Shown here piece after piece: positions 51,545 to 59,917 of a DNA stretch of 64,000 nt; position 1 is the first letter of the stretch, and each line of letters starts with the position of its first letter. The DNA lies in NCBI GenBank assembly GCA_011390155.1, contig JAABSW010000002.1:98106-162105 (forward strand), read 5' to 3'. This DNA comes from Clostridiaceae bacterium (GTDB lineage: Bacteria > Bacillota > Clostridia > Peptostreptococcales > Tindalliaceae). Position numbers and translations under genes: made by a program. The notes under the pieces were generated by a model that was not told the origin of the DNA, searched no databases, and saw nothing but the letters and a program-made list of their open reading frames with translations.

Positions 51545-51573
51545 ATGATAATGTATAATAATCCAGCTGTCAA
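51545..51573 (-). promoter_or_regulatory. Sigma-A promoter of panB
   Basis: TTGACA-N17-TATCAT on the minus strand. This gives a leader of about 275 nt before panB. Confidence 0.75.
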
Positions 51574-51605
51574 TGAATAAACCGAAAAAACATTCAGTTT
51601 TTTTT

Positions 51606-51632
51606 AACTGTTTAAACATAACTGTTTAAACA
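51606..51632 (+). repeat. Tandem direct repeat upstream of the ABC exporter promoter
   Basis: Two copies of AACTGTTTAAACA (51606-51618 and 51620-51632), each holding the palindrome GTTTAAAC, 14 nt apart. Position is upstream of the -35 region, as for an activator or repressor site. Confidence 0.6.
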
Positions 51633-51655
51633 CAATTCTTTTTTTCTTCATTTCC

Positions 51656-51664
51656 TGTTATAAT
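51656..51664 (+). promoter_or_regulatory. Extended -10 of the ABC exporter operon
   Basis: TGTTATAAT (TGn-TATAAT), about 65 nt before the first start codon. Confidence 0.65.
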
Positions 51665-51729
51665 GGAGAAATTGATTTCTTTAAGGGTATGAATGTCAAA
51701 GGCAAACAGGATCCGAAGGAGTGACCGCT

Positions 51730-53487
51730 TTGTTCAACCGATGGTTTTCCAGTGCTTCCGTAACACATCTTCTTCCCTTTATTAAGCCCTATCGTTGGTG
51801 GTTGTTTCTGGTGGGAATCATGCTTCTCTCCATTGCTTTCCTCACCGCACTGCCACCCTGGTTAATTCAACACGCCATCGATGTGGCTTTGCCCGCAGGA
51901 AACAGTCGACGGTTGCTGATTCTCGGTGGAATTATTATAGCGCTGTCACTGGCAGAAGGGCTGATCAGCTTTTTTCAACAGGTATTAAGTGAATGGATCA
52001 GCCAGAACGTCATCCACGATATTCGAAACCAGCTGTTTCATCATTTGAACCAGTTGTCCTTTTCATTCTTTGATAAAACTCGGGTTGGTGACCTTATCTC
52101 AAGAATTGTTTCTGACACAGATACCCTGAAACGTTTCATTGGTTTTGGCCTTCTAAAGGTCATCACCAATTTCATGGTATTGGGGTGGATCTTCGCCAGC
52201 CTTACCTGGTGGAACCCCTGGCTTGGTTTTACATTTATTCTTATGCTGCCTTTTATGGCTCATGCCATGTGGGCCTACAGCCGCCAGGTACGTCCGGCCT
52301 TCCGTCGCATTCGTAAAACCACTGGAGAACTAACCTCATTTGTCCGGGAGCAATTGGCAGGCATTTTCATTATCAAGCTTTTCGGAAATGAATCCTTTGC
52401 AAATAAACATTTTCGTCAGGAAAATCAACGCATCCTGGATGATACCCTGGCTTCCACGCGCATTGGCGCTTTCTGGCTCCCTTATTCAGAAGTGCTCCTT
52501 GGATTTTTTACCGGACTTGTCCTGTTGGCAGGCGGATGGCTGATCACTTCCGACAGCATCACAACGGGTACTTTAGTTGGTTTTCTGGCATATATGAACC
52601 TGCTGAACAGACCCATCAGACAAACCGGCTTCATGTTGAGCCTGTTTCAACAAGCCGACGCAGCGGCACAACGAATTGTTGAACTTCTTCGACAGCAGGC
52701 CTCTATCACCGACGATCCAGGTGCACAGGCTTTTACCCATTTAGCAGATTCTCTGGAAATGCGTTCCGTTTCCTTTTCCTATGAAAAAAAACCGGTGCTT
52801 AAGGACGTATCCTTTAAAGTGCACCAAGGTGAAACCCTTGCCATTGTTGGTCCCAGCGGTGCAGGTAAGACAACCTTAATTCACCTCTTACTGCGTTTTT
52901 ACGAACCTTCCATGGGTCAGGTGTTCATCGACGGCAAACCCATCAGCCATTATTCCATTGTCAGCTTACGAGAGAAAATTGGCCTGGTAATGCAGCATCC
53001 CTTTTTGTTCGAAGGTACCATTCAGGATAACATTACCCTGGGCACTTCCCACACACCCTTGGAGGCTGTCAAAGAAGCCGCCAGACAGGCACAGCTCCAT
53101 GAATTCATTCAAGGTCTTCCCCTGGGTTATGACACCCCCATTGGAGAACGGGGCGTCCGATTGTCAGGAGGCCAGGCCCAGCGGCTGGCCCTGGCCAGGG
53201 TGCTGCTTCGAAAGCCAGAAATACTTGTGCTGGATGAACCCACCGCCAGTGTAGATCATTTGACAGATGCTTCCATTATGTCATCCGTTGCTGACCTGAT
53301 GGAACATAAAACCACCCTGGTCATTGCCCATCGTTTGTCAACACTGCAACATGCCCATCGGATTTTGTTTGTGGAACAAGGTCAGGTAACAGGTCTGGGT
53401 TCTCACACACAGTTAATGGAAACCCACGGGGAATACCGCAGGTTTGTTGAAGCATCTGGTTATGCCCAGGATGAGGAGGTGATGTAG
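51730..53487 (+). CDS. ABC exporter half-transporter, subunit A
   Basis: 585 aa, six-helix membrane domain fused to a nucleotide-binding domain (type IV exporter, MsbA/BmrC-like). Intracellular loop and NBD marks: Walker A GPSGAGKTT, Q-loop VMQHPFLFEG, signature LSGGQAQRLALARVLL, Walker B ILVLDEPTAS and H-loop VIAHRLSTL. I chose the TTG at 51730 because GAAGGAG sits 8 nt upstream; an in-frame GTG at 51721 overlaps that site. The second half-transporter starts right after the stop, so the two should form a heterodimer exporting drugs, peptides or lipids. No precursor peptide or maturation gene is beside it. Confidence 0.93.
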   Translation: MFNRWFSSASVTHLLPFIKPYRWWLFLVGIMLLSIAFLTALPPWLIQHAIDVALPAGNSRRLLILGGIIIALSLAEGLISFFQQVLSEWISQNVIHDIRNQLFHHLNQLSFSFFDKTRVGDLISRIVSDTDTLKRFIGFGLLKVITNFMVLGWIFASLTWWNPWLGFTFILMLPFMAHAMWAYSRQVRPAFRRIRKTTGELTSFVREQLAGIFIIKLFGNESFANKHFRQENQRILDDTLASTRIGAFWLPYSEVLLGFFTGLVLLAGGWLITSDSITTGTLVGFLAYMNLLNRPIRQTGFMLSLFQQADAAAQRIVELLRQQASITDDPGAQAFTHLADSLEMRSVSFSYEKKPVLKDVSFKVHQGETLAIVGPSGAGKTTLIHLLLRFYEPSMGQVFIDGKPISHYSIVSLREKIGLVMQHPFLFEGTIQDNITLGTSHTPLEAVKEAARQAQLHEFIQGLPLGYDTPIGERGVRLSGGQAQRLALARVLLRKPEILVLDEPTASVDHLTDASIMSSVADLMEHKTTLVIAHRLSTLQHAHRILFVEQGQVTGLGSHTQLMETHGEYRRFVEASGYAQDEEVM

Positions 53488-55314
53488 ATGCGGGGAGGCT
53501 TTTACAGTAAATTCAGTCGGGAACATGAAGGTTCTTTCCAGCGTTCTCTCTTCAGCAGAAAAAACATTTCTTTTTATCTTCATCTCATTGCCTCACAGAA
53601 GAAAACATTGTTGGCCGCATTGGGAGCCACTCTGTTGCAGGCATTGTTTTCCCTGACACCACCCCTCATCATCCAACGGGTGATCGACCAGCACCTGTTG
53701 AAGAATGATTTCAAGGGTTCAGTTCCCTGGATCCTTCTCTTTTTCGGACTTTATCTGGCATTGTGGTTCTTTTCATACCACCAGCGTTTATTGACACAGA
53801 CAGCTGGTCAAGAGGCCATTTTCAACGTGCGGGAAAACCTGTTTTCAACCCTCTTGGTACTGCCGGCGTCCTACCATAAAAAACAACAAAAAGGAGCCCT
53901 CACTTCACTCCTCATGAATGATGTGAACGCTCTTTCATCGGCTGTTACCGATGGGGTGGTGGGTGTCATCAGTGACCTGGTCACCCTGGGCGCCATGATT
54001 TTGATCATGTACCATCTACACCCGGGACTTACCTTGCTGCTCATGGCCACCATTCCTGTTGTGTTGTTGGCCATGGCTTTACTGGGACGACGAATCCGCA
54101 ATGCTTTCCGGGAAGTACGGGAAAAAATGGCTGAACTGAACACACAAGTGGAAGAAAACTTTTCCGGTATTCGTGTGGTACAATCCCTGGGAGTTCAGCA
54201 ACAGCAGGAACAAGACTTTTTTCATGTGAGTGAAGGCAGTCTGCAGGCAGGCCTTAAAGCCATGGTGCTCATGGCCCTGGTTTTTCCTCTCACATCCCTG
54301 ACCACAGGCACCGGCACAGCCCTTCTCCTATGGTATGGAGGCCAGCAGGTGATGCAGCAAGCCATCACACTGGGCGTCTTTGCGGCTTTTCTCAGCTATC
54401 TTCGAAAGTTTTATCAACCGCTGCGAAACCTAAGTGATGTGTATAACACATACCTGTCTGCATTGGCGTCCATGGACCGGATCATGGCGGTGCTGGAAGA
54501 ACCTAATCCAATGGCGGACAACCATCCTGTTCTTGAATTGGAAGAACCAGTGCAGGGTGACCTACTTTTTGAAAACGTCACTTTTTCCTATGAATCAGAG
54601 AAAAATACGGGCGAGAAGGTGCTGAACCAATTGAACCTTCACATCAAGCCCGGCGAACACGTGGGCCTGGCTGGCACCACGGGTGCCGGAAAAACCACTC
54701 TGTTCTCCTTGCTGCTGCACATGATGAACCCGGATCAAGGCGATGTATTGCTGGATGGTGTTTCTGTATCCAACATCTCCCGGGAACAATTGCACCGTTC
54801 CATCGCCGTTGTGCCACAACAAGTCTTTTTGTTTTCCGGCAGTGTGCGTGACAATATTCGTTATGGAAAGCCAGATGCCAGTGATGACGAAGTGGTGGAA
54901 GCTGCAAAAAAAGCAAAAGCTCATGATATGGTCATGAGTCTTGAAAATGGATATAACACTGTGGTGGGCGAGGAAGGAGCCGGGCTTTCCGGCGGTCAGC
55001 GTCAGCTGATTGCCTTTGCCAGGGCCTTGATTAAAAACGCACCCATTCTGGTGCTGGACGAAGCAACCGCCAGTATGGACGTTCGATTGGAAGCTGACAT
55101 CCAGGCCTCATTACAGGCAGTGTTAAAGGGAAAAACCGCCCTGGTTATTGCTCATCGATTAAGTACTCTGCGCACATTGGACCGGATCTGTATCCTGGCC
55201 AATGGGCGCATTGAAGACTGCGGCAGTCACCAGGCCTTATTGGCGTCAAACACCTATTACCGTCAGCTCTTGGAAAGCGGATCAACCGCTACCTGGCCTG
55301 CCAGTTCAGGGTAA
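53488..55314 (+). CDS. ABC exporter half-transporter, subunit B
   Basis: 608 aa, same architecture: an N-terminal extension of about 30 residues, six helices, then NBD with Walker A GTTGAGKTT, Q-loop VVPQQVFLFSG, signature LSGGQRQLIAFARALI, Walker B ILVLDEATAS and H-loop VIAHRLSTL. Both NBDs look catalytic in their signatures; the Glu after Walker B is present in each (DEP and DEA). GAGGTGATG precedes the ATG and there is no gap to subunit A. The last 52 nt overlap the end of the convergent GNAT gene. Confidence 0.93.
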   Translation: MRGGFYSKFSREHEGSFQRSLFSRKNISFYLHLIASQKKTLLAALGATLLQALFSLTPPLIIQRVIDQHLLKNDFKGSVPWILLFFGLYLALWFFSYHQRLLTQTAGQEAIFNVRENLFSTLLVLPASYHKKQQKGALTSLLMNDVNALSSAVTDGVVGVISDLVTLGAMILIMYHLHPGLTLLLMATIPVVLLAMALLGRRIRNAFREVREKMAELNTQVEENFSGIRVVQSLGVQQQQEQDFFHVSEGSLQAGLKAMVLMALVFPLTSLTTGTGTALLLWYGGQQVMQQAITLGVFAAFLSYLRKFYQPLRNLSDVYNTYLSALASMDRIMAVLEEPNPMADNHPVLELEEPVQGDLLFENVTFSYESEKNTGEKVLNQLNLHIKPGEHVGLAGTTGAGKTTLFSLLLHMMNPDQGDVLLDGVSVSNISREQLHRSIAVVPQQVFLFSGSVRDNIRYGKPDASDDEVVEAAKKAKAHDMVMSLENGYNTVVGEEGAGLSGGQRQLIAFARALIKNAPILVLDEATASMDVRLEADIQASLQAVLKGKTALVIAHRLSTLRTLDRICILANGRIEDCGSHQALLASNTYYRQLLESGSTATWPASSG

Positions 55315-56045
55315 GGTTTTCCATATTGTATGGCAAAAAACTTCCTCTTTCCCGGCAGTTTTTGCAGGGCGTAACCGGCATAACCAAGGGATAAGAGGGA
55401 TTTTTGAACGGTCACATCGGTGTTCTGCACGGTGCACAGATCGGCATAGGTTGGGTGAACAGGTCTGCACAGATTCAGGGCCAGCAGAAACCTGAGCTTA
55501 CCCCCATAGGCCCCTCCCCTTACTTTTACATCACGAATGACAAGACCTGCATCCATGACATTTTTCAGACTGGGATAGTTGAAGGGTGATATCGTGCACA
55601 ATACCATGCAGTAACCCGCCTGCTGCAGGTATTCCATCGTTGGTTTCAGCATTACACCCTGAAGATGGTTTCCCCTGAAATCTGTCCGGACCATTGACGC
55701 CTCCAGGTGGCATACTCGTTTCAAATCTTCGTCATCAAGATGAAGCTCCCACCCCAGGTTTTCATAGGATAGTCCCGGAAAACTGATGCTTCTGGCGGCA
55801 ATCATGTCACCTTCAACAAAAACACCAATCATTCGTCCTTTTCCGTCCTTTAACGCCACTTCTTCAAAAAATTCCCTGGGGTCAGGTACAAATTTTTGCC
55901 GGTCGTCCATTGAGTCATAGACCTCCTGCTGCAAGGCAAGCACCTGGTCAATGTGTACCATGGTCAAATAAGCCATGACATAGTTCTTTTCCACGGGACC
56001 TTCTTTTGTTTGCTGAAGGATGGTGCCTGTTGAAATCCTTTCCAT
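55263..56045 (-). CDS. GNAT-fold protein of unknown substrate
   Basis: 260 aa. N-terminal and middle parts fit a GNAT fold: VMAYLTMVHIDQVLALQQEVYDSM, GRMIGVFVEGDMIAARSISFPGL, CHLEASMVRTDFRGNHLQGVML (acyl-CoA loop form R-x-x-x-x-x-G) and YCMVLCTISPFNYPSLKNVMDAGL. A C-terminal extension of about 60 residues continues to the stop. Family members of this size are called GNAT N-acetyltransferase-like in many Firmicutes; none is well characterised. GGGGGAAGGA precedes the ATG. The 3' end is antisense to the ABC exporter for 52 nt. Upstream neighbour on the same strand is a metallophosphoesterase gene. Confidence 0.75.
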   Translation of the reverse strand: MERISTGTILQQTKEGPVEKNYVMAYLTMVHIDQVLALQQEVYDSMDDRQKFVPDPREFFEEVALKDGKGRMIGVFVEGDMIAARSISFPGLSYENLGWELHLDDEDLKRVCHLEASMVRTDFRGNHLQGVMLKPTMEYLQQAGYCMVLCTISPFNYPSLKNVMDAGLVIRDVKVRGGAYGGKLRFLLALNLCRPVHPTYADLCTVQNTDVTVQKSLLSLGYAGYALQKLPGKRKFFAIQYGKPYPELAGQVAVDPLSKS

Positions 56046-56089
56046 GCTGTCCTTCCCCCTTTGTTATAAGATGATCTAACTACAATGAC

Positions 56090-57250
56090 CTAATTTATAA
56101 AATTTATCATGACGATTTCCGGCCGGTTGCCCGTTCTGATAGGCGGTCCCCAGGTACCATAACCTGAAGACACAATCAAAGTGGACCCGTCTTCTTCCAG
56201 CTTTCCCCAGTCCTCGGGAAAGAGGCGTTCAGTGATATAACCAAAAGGAAATAATTGTCCGCGGTGTGTATGCCCGGAAAGCTGCAGCGCCACGCCTATA
56301 TCCCTGGCTTCTTTCCAGGTTTTTGGCTGGTGGTCCAACAATACCACTGGGGTGGTGTCAGGGTCAACATCCCCCAACACTTCAGCAAGTGATTTTCGGG
56401 CTTTTCCTGTCATCCTTTCTGAAACCAGGTCTTCACGCCCCGTGAGAAAAAACAGGTTGTCCACCATGACCCCTTCGTCCCGCAGCACTTTGATATCAGA
56501 TCGCTCCAGGTGAAGAACAATTTCTTCCAGGTGGCCTCCAAAATACTCATGGTTGCCCAGTATGGCATACATGCCTAAGGGTGGGTTCAATTTTCTGAGG
56601 ATGGCTTCCATGTTATCATCAATAAAGTGATTCACATTTTCATCGATGATGTCACCTGCAAACAGAATAAGGTCCGGTTGAAGGTGGTTCAGCTGGTCCA
56701 CAAGGGTTTGAAGCCTGTTTTTTCCCATGATGGTCCCCAGGTGTATGTCTGAAACAACGGCAGTTTGAACGGTTGTAGTCCTGGCATTACTGTTGCCCTC
56801 CCTGGTCAGGTTCACCTGATAGTGTACCACTCTCGGATTTCTTGCATTCCAGGCACCATAAAGGATGATGCCTGCAACTGTCACCGCAACCATCAGACCC
56901 ACAGCCGGCTTAAGCCAAGGGACCTTTGATGTGTCAACGCCCGTTAGCATCATCACTACACGGGCCAGGTCAACCAGGATGATTCCCATCAATGCATACA
57001 CCATGACCGCCATCCAGTAAGCTCCCAGATGGATTAACCAGCGGTCGACGGGTGATGGGATTCTAGACTGCAACAGCCTCATTATCATATATAGGTAAAC
57101 CATTGTCCAAAAAAGAATCCACCAAACCTTCAACCCCCTTGTTCCTAAAACCGGGCCAAATGCCTGGGCACCCCGCAAACCAATATAATAGTTTAGTGCA
57201 GTGTATACTGTCAGCAGGATTATTCCCACTGGAATATAGAACCATTTCAT
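56090..57250 (-). CDS. Membrane-anchored metallophosphoesterase
   Basis: 386 aa. The first 150 residues hold about four membrane helices, then a calcineurin-like phosphoesterase domain. All metal motifs are visible: VVSDIHLG, LILFAGDIIDENV, AILGNHEYFGG, VVLLDHQPKTW and LSGHTHRGQLFP. This is the YaeI/YkuE-like group that acts on phospholipid or UDP-sugar-type phosphoesters in the envelope, though the substrate here is not known. GAGGGAGA lies 11-12 nt before the ATG. The next gene upstream is comFB-like, 31 nt away. Confidence 0.9.
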   Translation of the reverse strand: MKWFYIPVGIILLTVYTALNYYIGLRGAQAFGPVLGTRGLKVWWILFWTMVYLYMIMRLLQSRIPSPVDRWLIHLGAYWMAVMVYALMGIILVDLARVVMMLTGVDTSKVPWLKPAVGLMVAVTVAGIILYGAWNARNPRVVHYQVNLTREGNSNARTTTVQTAVVSDIHLGTIMGKNRLQTLVDQLNHLQPDLILFAGDIIDENVNHFIDDNMEAILRKLNPPLGMYAILGNHEYFGGHLEEIVLHLERSDIKVLRDEGVMVDNLFFLTGREDLVSERMTGKARKSLAEVLGDVDPDTTPVVLLDHQPKTWKEARDIGVALQLSGHTHRGQLFPFGYITERLFPEDWGKLEEDGSTLIVSSGYGTWGPPIRTGNRPEIVMINFIN

Positions 57251-57280
57251 GATATTGTATGTCTCCCTCGATCAGTTTGG

Positions 57281-57547
57281 TTATTGTTTTTCCGGGTGAT
57301 TTCGTTGACACACCACCGGAACCATCTCAGAAATTTTAATTAATGCCTCAAAACGCAATTTTTTATCCAGGGTATGGGCAATTTTTTCCCCCGAGGTTGC
57401 ACTTGACAAAAAATATTTTGGTGGCAGCACATTCAGTACCATGGCCACCACATCATCTTCACAGTTGGGGCAATCACAAATGGGGTCTTTTCGCTTGTAT
57501 TCTGCTAATACTTCTCTTACTAATTCCTCCGTGGCATTTTCCAACAT
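57281..57547 (-). CDS. ComFB-domain protein
   Basis: 88 aa. The whole protein is a ComFB domain: NATEELVREVLAEYKRKDPICDCPNCEDDVVAMVLNVLPPKYFLS, with the conserved Cys cluster and the ALNxLPPxY-type core. The family takes its name from the late-competence gene comFB. In cyanobacteria a ComFB-domain protein (CdgR) has been reported as a c-di-GMP receptor, so a second-messenger role is possible. No comFA/comFC gene is adjacent. GGAGG precedes the ATG. It is 31 nt before the phosphoesterase gene on the same strand and 230 nt after the encapsulin stop. Confidence 0.85.
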   Translation of the reverse strand: MLENATEELVREVLAEYKRKDPICDCPNCEDDVVAMVLNVLPPKYFLSSATSGEKIAHTLDKKLRFEALIKISEMVPVVCQRNHPEKQ

Positions 57548-57703
57548 GTTGTCGCCTCCATTTCATCCATGGGTCTGCCATATTGTTTATCTTTCACGTA
57601 CTTACTTTATTATACCCTTGACCTGTTATTTATACCAGTCGTATTAACAGGCGTCTTAAACAGGGTTCCCAACTCCAGCCGAGATTCTATAATCCATGGG
57701 AAA

Positions 57704-57735
57704 AGAAAAACACCCAGCGATTATGACCAGGTGTT
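57704..57735 (-). terminator. Terminator of the encapsulin operon
   Basis: AACACCTGG pairs with CTGGGTGTT (two wobbles) on the minus strand, followed by TTTTC, about 40 nt beyond the encapsulin stop. Confidence 0.75.
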
Positions 57736-57776
57736 CTTCGAATGTCTATTTTTGCCTGTTTCTGAAGGCGTAACAC

Positions 57777-58574
57777 CTACAGGGTAAAAGGAACAACCAA
57801 TGACGGATCCAATACCCGGAAGGTGAAAGACTCGGCTACAAAAAGATTCACATTTTCTGCATCGTGGGATTCATAACCAATGGAGAAATCGCCGCCGATG
57901 ATCAATTCCAGGTCTTCATGGTTATAGGGAACCATGACCGCGCCTTTCATCACACTACTGAAGACCACTTCGCCGCCGATGATGTCTTTCACGCGCTTCA
58001 TCAGTGGGTACCCTTGTACTTCGGTGTTTAGTCTTCTCCATCCTTCTTCACCCACCACCAGGCTAAAAGGACCTTCCTGGTAAGCATCCTGCATTACCAA
58101 CACTGCTTTGGACAAAGACGCCATGATGTCACTGCCGGATTCCCCAAAAAACACTGGTTCGTTTTCAGCAGTCTCCACCAAGCCTTTAATGCCACCTTTT
58201 TCATAACTGTTATACACCGCATTTTCTTCAAATAAAGCCATTTTTTCCATGGCATCCTCAAGGGCATCCAGGTTGGCATCCCTTGCACCACGAAGAATGT
58301 TGTCCATTTCCCATCGACTGAGGGAAAAGGTAATCCTTGTTTCCACCAAGGCTTTTGTTTTATAGCGGCCTGCTTTAACAGCTACTTCATCTGTGTCTTC
58401 CAGAATATCTAATCTGCCTTCAGAGATGGAAGTATAATCCCATCCCTTAGGTCCTTCCACACGCACCACTTTTCGAGCCGATAAATGGGTTTTCAGCACA
58501 TCCACCGCACGTTCATCAATTTCATTCCAAGCTTCTTGTGCCAATGGAGCCAGTTCACGTTTCAATAGATCCAT
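57777..58574 (-). CDS. Encapsulin (family 1 nanocompartment shell protein)
   Basis: 265 aa, HK97-fold capsid-like protein that assembles a shell around cargo. Family features: MDLLKRELAPLAQEAWNEIDERAVDVLKTHLSARKVVRVEGPKGWDYTSISEGRL at the N-terminus. FSLSRWEMDNILRGARDANLDALEDAMEKMALFEENAVYN follows, then FSLVVGEEGWRRL, and the C-terminal FRVLDPSLVVPFTL. The cargo gene directly upstream (14 nt) carries a matching encapsulation peptide. The shell will store iron oxidised by the ferritin-like cargo. GGAGG before the ATG. With superoxide reductase close by, this is an iron and oxidative-stress island. Confidence 0.97.
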   Translation of the reverse strand: MDLLKRELAPLAQEAWNEIDERAVDVLKTHLSARKVVRVEGPKGWDYTSISEGRLDILEDTDEVAVKAGRYKTKALVETRITFSLSRWEMDNILRGARDANLDALEDAMEKMALFEENAVYNSYEKGGIKGLVETAENEPVFFGESGSDIMASLSKAVLVMQDAYQEGPFSLVVGEEGWRRLNTEVQGYPLMKRVKDIIGGEVVFSSVMKGAVMVPYNHEDLELIIGGDFSIGYESHDAENVNLFVAESFTFRVLDPSLVVPFTL

Positions 58575-58588
58575 AGAAATTCCTCCTT

Positions 58589-58939
58589 CTATTTCAAATC
58601 GCCAATTTTCAAGCTTCCTCCACCAGAAGGTTGTCCTCCACCTTCACTTTCCCCTTCTTCAAGGGTAGTGACATCTCCTTCGGTAAAGAGGTAAGCACGA
58701 AGCTCTTCATCCCATCCATCCATATTTCTTCGCAACCATTCCAGGGTCATGCAGGCATGCTCAATCTCTTCGTCCCGGTTATGTGCCATGATTTTTGCCA
58801 GTTCCGGGTCTGCTGATGCCACCACTCGCTGGTTGTACCAGTCAACTGCTTCAATTTCTTCTTTGAGACTGTTCAAAGCTCTGGAGATGTTTCTGGCTTT
58901 CTCATCCAGCAACTCCATGGGCTCGTGATAGTTTGACAT
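58589..58939 (-). CDS. Encapsulated ferritin-like protein (EncFtn) cargo
   Basis: 116 aa. Two-helix ferritin-like protein that dimerises to form the di-iron site. The metal-binding helices read LKEEIEAVDWYNQRV and HNRDEEIEHACMTLEWLRR, the EncFtn pattern with Glu, Glu and His ligands. A Glu/Gly-rich linker leads to the last residues GGGSLKIGDLK, the cargo-loading peptide (SLxIGxLK type) that docks on the inside of the encapsulin shell. AAAGGAGG precedes the ATG. It is the first gene of the cargo-shell pair. Oxidises Fe2+ for mineral storage in the shell. Confidence 0.95.
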   Translation of the reverse strand: MSNYHEPMELLDEKARNISRALNSLKEEIEAVDWYNQRVVASADPELAKIMAHNRDEEIEHACMTLEWLRRNMDGWDEELRAYLFTEGDVTTLEEGESEGGGQPSGGGSLKIGDLK

Positions 58940-59030
58940 GCAATACGCCTCCTTTATTGTTTTTTCGCTTTTTCGCTTTAGTTTTAATACCCCTCTTGCT
59001 TTTATTTAAACGCACTGTCAGTATTGACCA

Positions 59031-59216
59031 ATGACTAATTACTGCACTCTACTGAAAACAAAGGAGGAAAAGAAAGGGTTTCTAATCATACCCAGCCGGT
59101 ATTTTAGCTGCGGTGATGGGCATTTTAGAATCGGATTAGGCCGCAAAAATCTGCCAGAATGCCTTGGACACACGCAGGATTACCTGGAAGAAAACCTGAA
59201 AACACTTATGCCTTAA
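59031..59216 (+). pseudogene. C-terminal remnant of a PLP aminotransferase
   Basis: 61 codons whose second half (FLIIPSRYFSCGDGHFRIGLGRKNLPECLGHTQDYLEENL) matches the closing segment of class I/II aminotransferases. There the motif is PGxxFGxxGHFRIGxG with the Arg that binds the substrate carboxylate, followed by a final helix. Nothing upstream in any frame resembles the rest of such an enzyme, so this is probably a decayed gene. The usual PG is PS. An AAAGGAGG-like stretch occurs inside it (59058-59066). It lies between the encapsulin pair and superoxide reductase genes and could be transcribed by read-through; a function for the fragment is not expected. Confidence 0.6.
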
Positions 59217-59311
59217 AATGTATCCCCTGTTTAACCGGGACTATTTTGGGTTATCTATTGTACCGAGGTAGTCTTTCAAATTATCGATTCATGTGACAAG
59301 GAGGTTTTTAA

Positions 59312-59686
59312 ATGAAAAGTTTTGGACAATTTTTACAAACAGGTGACTGGAAAGGTGAAAAACACGTACCGGTGATTCACGCTCCCGAAAAAGCAAAAGC
59401 AGGAGAAGGCTTCGAGGTAAAAGTATCCATTGGTGATGCCATCGGCCATCCCAACACATTGGAACATCATATTGTCTGGTTTAAGCTGTTCTTCCATGGC
59501 GATGGAGAAAAATTCCCGGTAGAACTGGCCAATTTCCAATTTGCAGCCCACGGCGAAGGTGAAAACTTCACAGAGCCAACAGGCCTGGCATTGGTAAAGC
59601 TGGCTAAATCCGGCACATTGTACGCTCAAAGCTACTGTAACATCCATGGCGTATGGGAAAACAGCCAGGAAATCACCATAGAATAA
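59312..59686 (+). CDS. Class II superoxide reductase (neelaredoxin/SORL)
   Basis: 124 aa. One-iron superoxide reductase without the desulforedoxin domain. Ligand pattern as in neelaredoxins: Glu16 and His18 in GEKHVPVI, His46 and His52 in the HPNTLEHHIVW segment, Cys109 and His112 in CNIHGVWE. It reduces superoxide to hydrogen peroxide without releasing oxygen, the anaerobe's alternative to superoxide dismutase; the peroxiredoxin at 20.4 kb could take the peroxide. AAGGAGG precedes the ATG. Monocistronic, terminator follows. Confidence 0.95.
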   Translation: MKSFGQFLQTGDWKGEKHVPVIHAPEKAKAGEGFEVKVSIGDAIGHPNTLEHHIVWFKLFFHGDGEKFPVELANFQFAAHGEGENFTEPTGLALVKLAKSGTLYAQSYCNIHGVWENSQEITIE

Positions 59687-59705
59687 CCATCATTTATCTT
59701 TACAA

Positions 59706-59739
59706 ACAGCCCTTACGTATCACAAGAGGGCTGTTTTTT
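59706..59739 (+). terminator. Terminator of the superoxide reductase gene
   Basis: ACAGCCCT pairs with AGGGCTGT over a 13-nt loop and is followed by TTTTTT. Confidence 0.85.
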
Positions 59740-59855
59740 AGTGCACCCTTTTCAGCTAAACCTATTGAGTTGTGTCAAATTTCTGCCAGACGTGAACCAG
59801 CAGAATCAACAAATATCCATCTTCTAAGTGCCTCATTCCTGGCAATAAGATTCAG

Positions 59856-59883
59856 TTGGCAAGGGCTTGATTTATGATATAAT
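59856..59883 (+). promoter_or_regulatory. Sigma-A promoter of the ArsR-type gene
   Basis: TTGGCA-N16-TATAAT. The start of transcription falls near 59890, which excludes the upstream in-frame ATG at 59882 and supports the TTG start at 59918. Confidence 0.75.
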
Positions 59884-59917
59884 GGAGGCACCATCAACCA
59901 TCAAGGAGGGTGCCCAA

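Larger units (their letters stand above)
51262..51729. other. Divergent intergenic region between panB and the ABC exporter
   Basis: 468 nt, AT-rich, no supportable gene. It contains the panB promoter and its inverted repeat, and on the other side tandem 13-bp repeats and an extended -10 for the exporter operon. The 51280-51500 stretch has no other structure I could name. Confidence 0.6.

Noticed and set aside
51545..51565. Fur-type box near the panB promoter (TAATGATAATGTATAATAAT)
   Set aside because: Not a 7-1-7 palindrome; only one half resembles the box.
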